Both the position numbers and the translations under genes were made by a program. The notes below the pieces were generated by a model. It saw only the letters and a program-made list of their open reading frames with translations, was not told the DNA's origin and ran no database searches. DNA of 64,000 nucleotides from CAZIAK01 sp964537035 (GTDB lineage Bacteria > Planctomycetota > B15-G4): positions 1 through 64,000 of the forward strand of contig CAZIAK010000027.1 of assembly GCA_964537035.1 (NCBI GenBank), read 5' to 3'. Of the stretch, positions 7,895 through 19,063 are shown piece after piece. The first letter of the stretch is position 1. Every line of letters starts with the position of its first letter.

Positions 7895-9097
7895 ATGTTA
7901 CGGCCGCAGCTGCTCACCTTGGCCTGGCTCGTGCTCACGGGCTACACGGCCGTTGCCCAGACGGCTGCAGACGCGGTGGACCCTGACCTGCCGGTGGTGG
8001 CGCAGGCAGCCATTCCGGGTGTGGCGGTCGATGAGGTCGAGGCGGCCGACGGCGAAGTCATCGACCCCGACTACTGGATCTACGTCAGCGACCGGCCGGC
8101 CCACCACTGGCTCGACAAGAAGCCCATCGACGCGGCTGACCTGGCGGCGCGTCCCCAGGCCTACACCGCAGCGTTGGAGAGCCACGGCATCCTCTTCGAT
8201 GGAGAGAGCGGCAGCTTCTCCGTGCGTGGGGCGACCATTCATGATGACCGCAGCCTGGGCTATCCCATCGAGTATCTGGTGGTCACGGAGGAGGGGCGTA
8301 CCCACGAGGCGGTGGTGTTGGTCAAGGCTCAGCCGTCCATGGTGTCTGCCTGCGTTGAGGCCTTGGGCCTGGCGCCCGGGTCACCCACCCGCTTCAAGCT
8401 GAAAGACCCGCCACCTTCAGACGATGAGCTGGCCTCGGGCCTGGTCTCTCCCTGGGACATGACCACCGCCGGGGGCCCGCTGGTCTCGATCACCGTGAGC
8501 TGGCTCGACGACCGGGGTCGCCCTCACGACGAGAGCCTCGAGTCGCTGCTGCTGGAGTGGCCGCCCTTGACCGAAGACGCGCACGAGCCTGACGACGGCA
8601 ACGAGCAGCCCGNNNNNNNNNNNNNNNNNNNNNNNNNNNNNNNNNNNNNNNNNNNNNNNNNNNNNNNNNNNNNNNNNNNNNNNNNNNNNNNNNNNNNNNN
8701 NNNNNNNNNNNNGCAGCCCGACGACGCGCAGCCCGGGCAAGGCCGCGAAGAATCGCCTGAGGAAAGTGGCGGCATCCCCCTGGTGGACCGGGGCTGGATC
8801 TTCACCGGCTCGACGCGCAGCACCTACCGCCAAGGCCGGGGCACGGTCGAATGGTATCGGGCGGACGTCGAGGGTGATGTGGTCGCCATCTACATTGACG
8901 GCCGGGAGGTCTGCCCCTTCGAGCGCAACTCTCTCGACGGTCTGAGTGATTCGCTCTACACGCTGAACACGTCGGTCATCCCTCCGGCAGGGACGCCGGT
9001 CAGCTTGACCTTTCGCTCGCTCGGTAGCTCGGTGGCTTCGAGCGACCGGGTGCTCGAAGAGCAGCCCGAGGCGCTCACGGGCGACGACCAACGATGA
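7895..9097 (+). CDS. Secreted YdjY-like domain protein, interrupted by a scaffold gap
   Basis: Starts with a signal peptide (MLRPQLLTLAWLVLTGYTAVAQ). Residues ~45-200 contain a region resembling the YdjY domain found in planctomycetes (around IEYLVVTEEGRTHEAVVL and LGLAPGSPTRFKL). Gap 1 (8613-8712) falls in a low-complexity stretch rich in E/Q/P/D repeats on both sides, so the true length of the linker is unknown and the frame across the Ns is not proven. After the gap a ~120-residue domain (IPLVDRGWIFTGSTRSTYRQG in outline) resumes. The gene overlaps the next one by 4 nt (ATGA), so the two are translationally coupled. A GTG 3 nt upstream of the ATG is an alternative start. No firm function. 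Confidence 0.6.
   Translation: MLRPQLLTLAWLVLTGYTAVAQTAADAVDPDLPVVAQAAIPGVAVDEVEAADGEVIDPDYWIYVSDRPAHHWLDKKPIDAADLAARPQAYTAALESHGILFDGESGSFSVRGATIHDDRSLGYPIEYLVVTEEGRTHEAVVLVKAQPSMVSACVEALGLAPGSPTRFKLKDPPPSDDELASGLVSPWDMTTAGGPLVSITVSWLDDRGRPHDESLESLLLEWPPLTEDAHEPDDGNEQPXXXXXXXXXXXXXXXXXXXXXXXXXXXXXXXXXXQPDDAQPGQGREESPEESGGIPLVDRGWIFTGSTRSTYRQGRGTVEWYRADVEGDVVAIYIDGREVCPFERNSLDGLSDSLYTLNTSVIPPAGTPVSLTFRSLGSSVASSDRVLEEQPEALTGDDQR
8613..8712. other. Scaffold gap 1 (100 N)
   Basis: Exactly 100 Ns, the usual placeholder for a gap of unknown size. The flanks repeat the same short string (GAGCAGCCCG on the left, GCAGCCCGACGACG on the right), so a tandem low-complexity repeat coding for E/Q/P/D residues probably collapsed the assembly. 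Confidence 0.95.
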
Positions 9098-11538
9098 CGG
9101 TGAAGTCCCTGCTGGCAGGGTTGGCCCTCGCGGTGCTGGTGACCTTGACCGTCGGCGAGCCCGGCGAGCAGCGCAGCGACTCCCACTTCGAAGCGCCCGG
9201 GTTGATCAACGTGGTGCCACGGGGCGTTCAAGGTGTCGCTCGCGACCTGACCCGCAGCGGCGGACGCATGCGGGCGGTGCGCTCGCTCGACATGGTCTTC
9301 GCCTGGCTACCAGACGCGGACGCCCTGGTAGTGCACGCGCCCAAGGGCGCGGTGGAGTTGTTGCTGGGCGACCGTGATGGTCCTGGCCTGAGCCTGCGTT
9401 TTCACGACGACACGCTGACTCTTGAGCGCCGATCGGCCGACGGCGCTGTGGTGGAGAGCACCCTGCCCCGGCCAGACGGCGATCGTGTGGGCTTGTCCCG
9501 AGATGAGCGGGGCCTGGCGCTGATGGTCGACGGGGAGCAGGCGAGCCGGCTGGGCGACGACCCGCTGCCAGACGGCGGGCTGGTGTCCATCGGGCTGGGC
9601 AAGGGCGCGTCCATTCGAGGGTTCGCCGTGACGCCGGCCAAGGGCGAGCCCCGAGAGATCGACCTCGGCGGCGACAAGGGTGGTCTGAGCCTCTCCCGAT
9701 GGGCTGGCTTGACCACGCTGCTGGGCGTGTTGTCCCTGATGAGCTGGTGGGCCCTGGCCAGCGGTCGGCGCGCTGCCCGACTCGGCGACTGGATCCCCGC
9801 GGTGGCTGGCCTGGCGTTGCTGCTGGTGTGCGCGACCCATGGTCTCGAGCAGCGCAACCGGGCACGGTTCGAAGCCTCCGTCGGGCCCTGGGCCCAGAAG
9901 GAGTTCGCTTTCAGCGGCTCTCGGCGCATCGCTCCTGGCCGGCCCCTCGACCTGCACCCGCGCCGTGACGCCGATGCGCGGCTTGCCGTTGACGTCGTGC
10001 TCGGCGAAGACTCTGTCCTCGACGTGCTGATCCGGGGGGACGATCCGGGAAGCGACCGGGGCGTGATCGTGTCGCTGAGCACGGCGGCTGACGCGGGGGG
10101 CGCCGTGCTGCTCAATCACGGCCTGGACTTGCAGAGCACTCCCGCCCCGGACGCTCTCTCGCACCTTGAGCCCGGGCGTACCTACAGGCTGCGCATCGAC
10201 ACCACGGGCCCAGAGACACGGGTGCGACTCGATGGCGCTGACTATGGACGCACCTGGGACTGGGACCTGCGCGCTGGCCGCACCGCGTTTCAAAGCCTGC
10301 GCGGCGAGGCCACGGTGTCGCGGTTCTCCCTGGCCCCGACCGGTGAGCCAGAAGACATCGCGCCCCACCTGTTGCGCTGGGAGTTCAGCTTGAGCGCGAT
10401 CATCCTGGGCGTGGTCCTGCTGCTCCTGGCCATGCAGCGTCAATCGCCCCAGGCCCTGCTCTGGAGTTGGCCCCTGGTGGCAGCCCTCGCGCCGGGTGCC
10501 CCGGAGCTGAGCCTGGTGGTGGCGGTGATCGTGTCGACCTTGTTGCTGCTGGGCAGTTGCAGTGGTCCTTGGATGGTGCCCAGCTGGGCTCTCGGGGGAG
10601 CGCTCACCGCTGTGTTGTGCTGGTCGGCCACCGAGGCCCCCCCGGACTACTCACCGTTTCAGCTCTCGATGATGACCTCCGCCGACTTCGGCGGCCCGCC
10701 GGTCCCCGAGCGCTTGCTGTGGGCTCGGCACCCCTTGACCCGGCGCTTCAACGGCTACGTGCGCGACCAGACCCTGCGCAGCTATCCCGTGCCCAAAGAG
10801 CGGGCGGCGGCGCGCATTGTCTCGGTGGGTTCGTCGTCGACCTTCGGCTACGGCGTGCCCCACAAGCGCACCTGGACCACCCAGCTCGAAGACCGGCTGA
10901 CCAAGCAGGGCCTCGATGTGGAGGTGCTCAACGCGGGCATGCCCGGGTCGACCGCCGTGCGCCTGGTGTCGTTCGTGAGCGAGGTGATCATGCCCCTGCA
11001 GCCGGACATCGTCATCGTCAGCCTGGGCTTCAACGACCACTCGATCACGGCCATGGACAACGACGCCGCGCACCTGAGGGCCATGACGACGACGGGTCTG
11101 TCCTGGCTCGAGGTGCAGGTCGAGCGGGCTCGGCAGTGGTTGCGGCACCGGGCGAGAGCTCAGTACGCCGGCGCCGTCAGCCGCGGCGAATCGGTGGACG
11201 ACGACGACGTGCAGCGTTTCTCCACGGCCCCGGCGGCGCTCTTCGGCGACGCGTTGCAGCAGATGGCCGACGCGGTGTCTGCAGGCGGGGCGACGCTGGT
11301 GTTCATCGAAGAGCCCTGCAAGGACGGCGCCACTCGCCCCCTGATTCAGCCCTTCCGCAAGGCCATGGCAGAGGTGGCTGCGCGTAACGACCTGCTGCTG
11401 ATCAAACCCCAGGCCCTGCTCGACAGCACCAAGGGCGCGGTGTACCTCGACGCCGTGCACCCCACCGCCCTGGGCCACTGGCTCATGGCCGACCTGCTGG
11501 CGACCGAGCTGGTCAAGGCAGGGCTCGTGGGCGGGTAG
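9094..11538 (+). CDS. Membrane-anchored SGNH/GDSL-type hydrolase
   Basis: An 814-residue protein. The N-terminal half (1-430) has a signal/TM segment at 4-20, a beta-rich LamG-like region, two TM helices near 198-250 and a second beta-rich block. A group of TM helices follows at about 430-525. The C-terminal ~270 residues form an SGNH hydrolase: block I VSVGSSSTFGYG with the nucleophile Ser, block II NAGMPGST, block III SLGFNDHS with the oxyanion Asn, and block V DAVHP with catalytic Asp and His. Such enzymes deacylate or transfer acyl groups on polysaccharides and lipids; the substrate is unknown. Coupled by ATGA overlap to the upstream secreted protein, which suggests a joint role at the envelope. 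Confidence 0.75.
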   Translation: MTVKSLLAGLALAVLVTLTVGEPGEQRSDSHFEAPGLINVVPRGVQGVARDLTRSGGRMRAVRSLDMVFAWLPDADALVVHAPKGAVELLLGDRDGPGLSLRFHDDTLTLERRSADGAVVESTLPRPDGDRVGLSRDERGLALMVDGEQASRLGDDPLPDGGLVSIGLGKGASIRGFAVTPAKGEPREIDLGGDKGGLSLSRWAGLTTLLGVLSLMSWWALASGRRAARLGDWIPAVAGLALLLVCATHGLEQRNRARFEASVGPWAQKEFAFSGSRRIAPGRPLDLHPRRDADARLAVDVVLGEDSVLDVLIRGDDPGSDRGVIVSLSTAADAGGAVLLNHGLDLQSTPAPDALSHLEPGRTYRLRIDTTGPETRVRLDGADYGRTWDWDLRAGRTAFQSLRGEATVSRFSLAPTGEPEDIAPHLLRWEFSLSAIILGVVLLLLAMQRQSPQALLWSWPLVAALAPGAPELSLVVAVIVSTLLLLGSCSGPWMVPSWALGGALTAVLCWSATEAPPDYSPFQLSMMTSADFGGPPVPERLLWARHPLTRRFNGYVRDQTLRSYPVPKERAAARIVSVGSSSTFGYGVPHKRTWTTQLEDRLTKQGLDVEVLNAGMPGSTAVRLVSFVSEVIMPLQPDIVIVSLGFNDHSITAMDNDAAHLRAMTTTGLSWLEVQVERARQWLRHRARAQYAGAVSRGESVDDDDVQRFSTAPAALFGDALQQMADAVSAGGATLVFIEEPCKDGATRPLIQPFRKAMAEVAARNDLLLIKPQALLDSTKGAVYLDAVHPTALGHWLMADLLATELVKAGLVGG

Positions 11539-11556
11539 GTTGCGCCCGCTTTGTGC

Positions 11557-11599
11557 GTTTCTGTCAATTATTGGCAGAAACACACAGCCGGGCTAGTCT
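11557..11599 (+). promoter_or_regulatory. Promoter and palindromic operator of the toxin-antitoxin pair
   Basis: A 25-bp palindrome (11557-11581, GTTTCTGTCAAT-T-ATTGGCAGAAAC, one mismatch) overlaps a -35 box TTGGCA (11571-11576). A 17-bp spacer leads to -10 TAGTCT (11594-11599), which ends 7 nt before the ATG at 11607, so the mRNA is probably leaderless. The overlap of palindrome and -35 fits autorepression by the ribbon-helix-helix antitoxin. Confidence 0.7.
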
Positions 11600-11606
11600 G
11601 TAACGC

Positions 11607-11882
11607 ATGAGCAAAGACAGCGACCTGACCAGCATGACCATCTCCCTTCCAGTGACCCAGAAGGCCTATGTGAAGGCCCAGCTGGCTGTTTCAGGCTGTA
11701 GTACTCCCAGCGAGTACATACGGCGGCTCATCCACGCCGACCAACGCGTTTGTGAGCAGGAGGCCCTCGAACGGAAGATCCTTGAGGCACTCGACTCACC
11801 GGCCAGGGAGATGACTGACGAAGCCTGGGAGGGCCTCCGAAGCAGCTTGCGGCGAAGACTCTCTGGCCGCGACAGCGGCTAG
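11607..11882 (+). CDS. ParD-like ribbon-helix-helix antitoxin
   Basis: A 91-residue protein. Residues 8-45 form a ribbon-helix-helix pattern (SMTISLPVTQKAYVKAQ, then CSTPSEYIRRLIHAD), the DNA-binding fold of ParD/CopG antitoxins. The C-terminal half is charged and helical and would bind the toxin. It is followed 11 nt later by a ParE-like toxin and preceded by a palindrome that overlaps its promoter, the normal autoregulated arrangement. No Shine-Dalgarno is seen; the -10 box suggests a leaderless transcript. Confidence 0.88.
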   Translation: MSKDSDLTSMTISLPVTQKAYVKAQLAVSGCSTPSEYIRRLIHADQRVCEQEALERKILEALDSPAREMTDEAWEGLRSSLRRRLSGRDSG

Positions 11883-11893
11883 CCACGAGGTCG

Positions 11894-12217
11894 ATGCAGC
11901 GGAAGATCTTCTGGCGCAAGGTCGCTGAGGGCGACCTCGCAGAGGCCTATCTTTACCTTGGCGCAGACTCACCCGCGGCAGCGGAACGGTTCGTCGACGC
12001 CGTGCAGAGCTCCCTGCAGGTCATCGCTAGGCATCCGGAAGTGGGGCGGTTGCGGGCCTTCCGTTCGCCGCAGTCCCATAGCGTACGGTCCCGAGTGGTG
12101 AGAGGCTTTGACGCTTACCTGATCTTCTACCGCTTGGCCGGCGAGGACATTGAGGTTCTTCGCATCCTGCACGGGGCACGAGATCTACCACCGCTCCTTG
12201 GCTCGTCTGAGGGCTGA
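11894..12217 (+). CDS. ParE/RelE-superfamily toxin
   Basis: A 107-residue protein with the ParE pattern: an N-terminal helix with AEGDLAEAYLYLGADSPAAAERF, a HPEVGRLRAF segment and the C-terminal strands VVRGFDAYLIFYRLAGEDIEVLRILHGARD, where R and H/GARD residues are typical of the family. ParE members poison gyrase; RelE members cut mRNA. The sequence is closer to ParE in its helical N-terminus. It lies 11 nt after the antitoxin gene, in the same operon, and its end is 42 nt from the end of metG on the other strand. Confidence 0.85.
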   Translation: MQRKIFWRKVAEGDLAEAYLYLGADSPAAAERFVDAVQSSLQVIARHPEVGRLRAFRSPQSHSVRSRVVRGFDAYLIFYRLAGEDIEVLRILHGARDLPPLLGSSEG

Positions 12218-12259
12218 CCGGGCCGAGGGAAGTGTTGTCGACTGGAGTGAGGCTCAGCC

Positions 12260-14125
<1,866 letters not shown>

Positions 14126-14211
14126 CGGGCAGGGCTCCAGCCGGGGTGATCGCGTCTCGCTTCAGACGCGCCGGCGAATCGCTCAGGCTAGCGCATGGGG
14201 CCCCGCTGCGA

Positions 14212-14262
14212 CTACGGCGTAACCCCCAGGATCGCGCTGGACAGGGCCCTGTCTGCTGAGGA
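14212..14262 (-). pseudogene. Tiny C-terminal remnant of a secreted-protein tail
   Basis: Minus-strand codons read DRALSSAILGVTP and stop (14212-14214). The last residues match the end of the complete secreted protein at 19064-20797 (VALSNAILGVTP), and the DNA also matches in part (GCTGGACAGGGCC). The frame upstream has no recognisable domain. It looks like a stranded or decayed gene end, possibly a leftover of a duplication. Confidence 0.35.
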
Positions 14263-14348
14263 GGGCGGTGTGGGCGGGTCGGCGTTGAAACCCGTATCCC
14301 CGAGGCACGCCGATCCTATGATGGACGGCCAAACCTGGTTGAGGGTCC

Positions 14349-17264
14349 ATGCGCACGCTCCTGCTCTGCTCGTTCTTGCTGCTCGTCGCCGCTGTGGGCG
14401 CGTCGTGGTGGCTGCTCGCGTCAGGCGGTGAGTCGTTGGGCCGGGCCGGTGAGCTGCAGCCGATCGGAGTTGACGGCGATCTTTCAGCTGATCCAAGTGC
14501 TCTGGTCGACCCAGGTGGCCTGGCCGATCCGAGCGCGCTTGCCGACCCAGGGCAGCTCACCGCAACTCCCGTTGGTGCCGGGGTTCCGCTCGAACCGTCG
14601 CTGCAAGGGGAGCCCGACCAGGCTGCGGCCAAGGGTGTGTGGACAAGCTCTGGCATCCCGCCCTTGCTTGCGCGCACCTATCGTGGTCGCGTGATCACGG
14701 CGGAGGGGCAGCCCCAAGCGGGGGTGGCCGTGGCCTGGCTTCCCGGCCCCGAAGTGCTCCTCGCTGCCGGGCAGGTGGTATTGAATCGCGACCCCGAAGA
14801 ACCAGCGAACCGGTTCTTGGACGTGTTGTGGCCGAGCCTGTCCGTCACCCACACGGATGACGAGGGCCGCTTCACGCTGCAGGTCGAAGAGGCCGAGAGC
14901 CGCCAGGGCCAGCGCACTGCGTCCCCAGGCCCTGTGATCGTGGCTCGCTCTGCCGCTGCGCTGAGCTTCCTGGCTCCCGTTGCTGACGAGCTGGGCGACA
15001 TCGTGCTCTGTCGCGACGGCTCATTCTCGGTGGACGTCGTCGACGAGGACGGCTGGGCCGTTCCCCGCGCGTGGGCCGAGTTCGACCTGGACTCCAGCAC
15101 GCACCCCGCCTGTGCTGGCGAGTGGGAGCATGGCATGGCGCTGAGCGCCGGTGACTCGAGCTTGGGCATCGTGGTTCCGCTTCGCTCCGGCATGGGCACG
15201 CGCTTCGTGAGCGACGAGCTGCCCCGAGGCGCAGGCCTGTTGCGTGCCGGGGCTCCTGGCTACGCCACGGTCAGCCGCTACTTGCTGGAGAACAACTTGG
15301 CGAAGGAGCAGTCGCCGATCGTGCTGCATCCAATCGGCAGCTACGCCGGGCGTGTGCTGTTGGAGAACGGCCAGCCTCTGGCCGGTGCCTTGGTAACGAT
15401 CACGAGCACCGCAGCCACTCGCACCTCCGGGCACCACAGCTCGGGATTCCAGCCTGGTGACGACACGCTCCTGCTGGCCCTTGAGGGTGCGTATTCACGT
15501 GGCCGAGCGGGAGGCCTGAGAGACTCATCTCGTACAACTCTCACCGATGCCAAAGGCCGCTTCCAATTCGAGGAGATGCCGCTGCGTCTGCACGACATCT
15601 TCGTTCAAGCTGAGGGTCAGCAGCCCTTGCGCGAGCGAGACGCCGCGCCCAACGGTCCCGTCATCGAGTTGCGCCTGCGCGCCGCTATTCAGCTCTCGGT
15701 AGACGTGCGCGATCAGGCGGGTCGCCCAGTAGAGCAAGCCCTGGTAGAGGCCTGGCGAGGGTTCGGCGGGAAGCCCAATCGTCTCGTGGTTGATCCGCCC
15801 GTCGAGCCAAACGGGCCCTTCGTGGTGCGCAACGTCAGCGAGATCGTGACGACGGTGGAGGTCTCCGCACCCCTTCACGGCAAGGTCATCGAGAGCGCGC
15901 CGGGAGGTCAGGCGTCGCTTGCCATCGTGTTGCCGCCAGCAGGTGCTGTTGAGGTGCAGGTGCTGCGTGATGGCCAGCCGCTTCGAGGCAGGAAGATCAT
16001 GTGCAACCACAGGGACCGCGAAACCGGGACGGTCACGCGGTTCTTGTCGCTGATGACCGACGGCAACGGGCGGGCACTGTTCGACCACCTCTCGCCAGGG
16101 GTACTGACGATTGACCCGTCGAGCTGGTACGGGCGCTCGTACTTCTCATTGGACATGAGCGACCCGTTGGACATTGAGGTCAAGCTCAGTGAGCTGGTGT
16201 CCGTGGTCCTGGGCTCGCAAGCCGAGGCTGTCGTCACGGGTCAGGTCGCAGGGGGCGGTGGGGGCATCTCGGTGGCCATGGTGAGGGACGGTGAAGCCGT
16301 CGCCAAGATCACAACTCGCGGAGAGGGCGCCTTCACGCTGAGCGCTCCTGGCGGCAGCTACCAGGTTCTGGTGAGCGGAGAGGTTGTGGCCCATCTCGAC
16401 CTGGCTCCCGGAGAGCAGCGCAGTGTGGTGCTGCCCAGCCCTCGGGGCGCTCGCATCGAAGGACGTCTGACCTCTGGAGGTCAGGCTGTTTCGGGATGGA
16501 CGGTGAGCGCCATAGGCATGGCAAATGTGCCGCCTCAGGTGGTCACAGACGAGCAGGGACGCTTCGTCCTCGCCCTCCCGGGTGCCGGGCAGTGGACGCC
16601 CCGGTTGTTCATGGGCAGCTGGCGGTCTCGCCCCGGACCTGATCTGTTGCCCGTGGATATCGAGCCCGGAGGAGTAGCCCTGTTGGATATCGAGCTGCCT
16701 GCGAGCTCCATCTCAGTCCGTGTAGTGACTGGCGAGGGCACCGCTGTCAACGATGTGGGGATCACCTTCCGTCGCGTGGACGACGGCGCCAGTCAAGCTG
16801 CGGCGTCTGGTGTTCGAGGGCACGCTGACGAGCATGGCGTGGTTCGTGCACAGTGGCTTGAGGCCGGGACCTGGGCGGTGGAGATGAGTGGTGGCTGGGG
16901 CTGGGTTGGTCTCGCCACCGAGCCCTTCGTGCTGATTGACGGCGCGGCCTACGTGCATCCCGACCTCGTGGTGCAGCGAGCCTGTCAGGTCAGCGGCCAG
17001 GCCTGGGCAACACCGGGCGTGCTTGTGGGAGGCGGCGTGCAGGTGTTGTTCATCGACGAAGAGGGCCGCCGTGAGAGTACTCGCATCAAAGGCGACGGCT
17101 CGTTCGAAATCACCTCGTTGCCACCCGGCGTTTGGCAGGCCGTGCTGGCGGAGACTCGCTACTCCGGTCCACAAGTAGACGTGCCGTCAGGAGTTGGCCA
17201 GGTCCTTCATCTCTCCTCAGGGCAAGAGGCCACCCTCGAGCTGGTCATGGTGCCGCTGCGCTGA
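14349..17264 (+). CDS. Large secreted/anchored protein with carboxypeptidase-regulatory-like repeats
   Basis: A 971-residue protein. The N-terminus (LLLCSFLLLVAAVGASWWLLAS) is a signal anchor, followed by a low-complexity repeat of LVDPGGLADPSALADPG type. The rest is a chain of beta-sandwich domains of the carboxypeptidase-regulatory-like (CarboxypepD_reg / SpaA-like) kind, recognised by recurring units such as YRGRVITAEGQPQAGVAVAW, YAGRVLLENGQPLAGALVTI, RLTSGGQAVSGWTV and TDEQGRF or TDAKGRF turns. Function unknown; such proteins are extracellular scaffolds or adhesins in planctomycetes. It starts at an ATG 84 bp after the stranded tail at 14212 and has no operon partner. Confidence 0.7.
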   Translation: MRTLLLCSFLLLVAAVGASWWLLASGGESLGRAGELQPIGVDGDLSADPSALVDPGGLADPSALADPGQLTATPVGAGVPLEPSLQGEPDQAAAKGVWTSSGIPPLLARTYRGRVITAEGQPQAGVAVAWLPGPEVLLAAGQVVLNRDPEEPANRFLDVLWPSLSVTHTDDEGRFTLQVEEAESRQGQRTASPGPVIVARSAAALSFLAPVADELGDIVLCRDGSFSVDVVDEDGWAVPRAWAEFDLDSSTHPACAGEWEHGMALSAGDSSLGIVVPLRSGMGTRFVSDELPRGAGLLRAGAPGYATVSRYLLENNLAKEQSPIVLHPIGSYAGRVLLENGQPLAGALVTITSTAATRTSGHHSSGFQPGDDTLLLALEGAYSRGRAGGLRDSSRTTLTDAKGRFQFEEMPLRLHDIFVQAEGQQPLRERDAAPNGPVIELRLRAAIQLSVDVRDQAGRPVEQALVEAWRGFGGKPNRLVVDPPVEPNGPFVVRNVSEIVTTVEVSAPLHGKVIESAPGGQASLAIVLPPAGAVEVQVLRDGQPLRGRKIMCNHRDRETGTVTRFLSLMTDGNGRALFDHLSPGVLTIDPSSWYGRSYFSLDMSDPLDIEVKLSELVSVVLGSQAEAVVTGQVAGGGGGISVAMVRDGEAVAKITTRGEGAFTLSAPGGSYQVLVSGEVVAHLDLAPGEQRSVVLPSPRGARIEGRLTSGGQAVSGWTVSAIGMANVPPQVVTDEQGRFVLALPGAGQWTPRLFMGSWRSRPGPDLLPVDIEPGGVALLDIELPASSISVRVVTGEGTAVNDVGITFRRVDDGASQAAASGVRGHADEHGVVRAQWLEAGTWAVEMSGGWGWVGLATEPFVLIDGAAYVHPDLVVQRACQVSGQAWATPGVLVGGGVQVLFIDEEGRRESTRIKGDGSFEITSLPPGVWQAVLAETRYSGPQVDVPSGVGQVLHLSSGQEATLELVMVPLR

Positions 17265-17398
17265 ATCCCAGTCGCTGGCAATTGCTGTAGGCTGAGCACA
17301 GAGGCCATCGATGGGTTCGGGCGACGTCAGGGACCGCTTGTCTGGCAACGGGCACGGCACCTGCTGCGCGTCTGAGCGAGCAGAGGAGAGCGAAAGCC

Positions 17399-19048
17399 AT
17401 GAAGAGCTGTCTTGTCATCAGCACCTTGTTGTCCCTTGCCGTGAGTGCGGTGGGACAGACCAGCCCGCTGTCGGTTGTTGACCTGGTGCATGTCGTCGGC
17501 TCAGGCGACGCCATCGCCGGGGTGGGCAACGTCACGGCGATTGGCTTCATCGGCATCGACGATGACGGCAGCACGGTGATCGGCGTCGACACGGACAACC
17601 CCATGGTCGCCTTCGATGGGGTCGTGTTGCGCGACGGCGCCGTCCTGCTCCAAGAGGGGCTGCCCCTCACGGCGCCCCCGGGCGCGACCCTTTCGCACAT
17701 CGGGTTCGGGGTGGACGTGAACGCCCAGCAGCAGTCCGCGCACATCCTCGCCATCGCGGGCGGAGGCTTCATCTCGGCGTTGGGCCTCTACGTCAACGAC
17801 ACACTGGTGTTGGTGCGCGACGACGTCAGCGCTGCCAGTGGCCTGTCGCCGGGTTGGGAGTACGTGAGCTTCTACGACGTGGCCATCAACAACGGGGGCA
17901 CGGCTCTCGTCAGCACGCTCATCGCCGATCCCAGCCCGCCCTTCGGCCACCATGAGGCCATGATGCTGGCGAACGTCGATGCGCAAGGCCAGCTGGTCTC
18001 TGAGCAGCTGCTCTACAAGCAACAATCAGGTCTCCCGGGCCAGCCGTACACCATCGATTTCCTGGGCTCGCCCATGGGAGGCCTGGCGCTCAACAACGTC
18101 AGTCAGACCATGGTCACCATGACCCTGTCAGGGGTGAGCGGCCAGCACTGGGCCGTGGTCAAGGACGGATCCGTCGTGGCCATGGAGCAACAGGCCTCGC
18201 CGGTGGCTGGCCGTGACTGGGCTGATCTGGTGTACGGGGACATCGCTCTCAATGATGCTGGCGGGCATCTCATCCTCGGTCGGCTGGATGGCGACCCGGG
18301 GACCGATCTGCTCATCGAGAAGAGCGGCACCGTGTTTAGGCAGGAGCGAGATCTCCTCGTCACCGGCGAGCTGCAGACACGCTTGCTGTCGGCGTTCGGG
18401 ACGAGCCAGTCTGCCTTCGGGCCGGTGCATCTTGGCAACAACGGCAACGTGCTCTGGTACGGGCGCTTCACCGAGCCTGACGCGACGAAGAACGTGGGCT
18501 TGTTTCTGAACGACCAGATCCTCGTGCAGACAGGGGTGAGCACTCTGGACGGCCTGACGATCAAGGGGCTTCGCGGCGGTGAAGGCGGGTTCGTGTTGAG
18601 CGACGATGGCCAGTGGGTGCTGGGCGTGGCCACGCTCAGCGACAACAGCACCGCGGTCTTCAAGGTGCACGTCGGTCCGTGGGTGCCCCTCGGACAGGGG
18701 CTCGCTGGCACCGCTGGCCTGACGCCCCAGTTGCGGGGCAAGGGCACTCTCGCCCCGGGCGCTCCCTTTACCCTCGACCTGCTGGCGGCCTTGCCGGGCT
18801 CCACGGCGACGTTGGTCTATTCGCTGAGCAACCTCTCCGCGCCGTTCAAGGGCGGCACCCTGGTGCCAAACCCAGACTTCCTGCTCGCGGGACTGCTCGT
18901 GGGCGCCGGGGGCGATCACTCACTGGCCTTGACCTTCCCGACGGGCATTCCTTCGGAAGTGGATCTGTATCTGCAGTCGTGGGTGGCCGATACTGGCGGC
19001 GCGGCCGGTTTCGCTGCCAGCAACGGCCTCAAGGCCACGACCCCGTAA
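17399..19048 (+). CDS. Secreted protein with planctomycete-type C-terminal domain
   Basis: A 549-residue protein with a signal peptide (MKSCLVISTLLSLAVSAVGQ). The body (~25-425) is beta-rich with repeated motifs of the form NDTLVLVRDD, NNGGTALVSTL, NDAGGHLILGRLDGD and DDGQWVLGVATLSD, a propeller-like repeat seen in proteins that describe optional values; function unknown. The C-terminal ~120 residues (from WVPLGQGLAGTAG to the end) are the recurrent tail domain: LSAPFKGGTLVPNP, then PTGIPSEVDLYLQSWVAD, then AASNGLKATTP. A Shine-Dalgarno AGAGGAG precedes the ATG. It converges on the next gene with 15 bp between the stops. Confidence 0.7.
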   Translation: MKSCLVISTLLSLAVSAVGQTSPLSVVDLVHVVGSGDAIAGVGNVTAIGFIGIDDDGSTVIGVDTDNPMVAFDGVVLRDGAVLLQEGLPLTAPPGATLSHIGFGVDVNAQQQSAHILAIAGGGFISALGLYVNDTLVLVRDDVSAASGLSPGWEYVSFYDVAINNGGTALVSTLIADPSPPFGHHEAMMLANVDAQGQLVSEQLLYKQQSGLPGQPYTIDFLGSPMGGLALNNVSQTMVTMTLSGVSGQHWAVVKDGSVVAMEQQASPVAGRDWADLVYGDIALNDAGGHLILGRLDGDPGTDLLIEKSGTVFRQERDLLVTGELQTRLLSAFGTSQSAFGPVHLGNNGNVLWYGRFTEPDATKNVGLFLNDQILVQTGVSTLDGLTIKGLRGGEGGFVLSDDGQWVLGVATLSDNSTAVFKVHVGPWVPLGQGLAGTAGLTPQLRGKGTLAPGAPFTLDLLAALPGSTATLVYSLSNLSAPFKGGTLVPNPDFLLAGLLVGAGGDHSLALTFPTGIPSEVDLYLQSWVADTGGAAGFAASNGLKATTP

Positions 19049-19063
19049 TCGGCCCCGACGCTG

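Noticed and set aside
14349..17264. Horizontal acquisition of the large repeat protein.
   Set aside because: Base composition and codon use look similar to neighbours by eye; no flanking repeats or mobile genes are seen.
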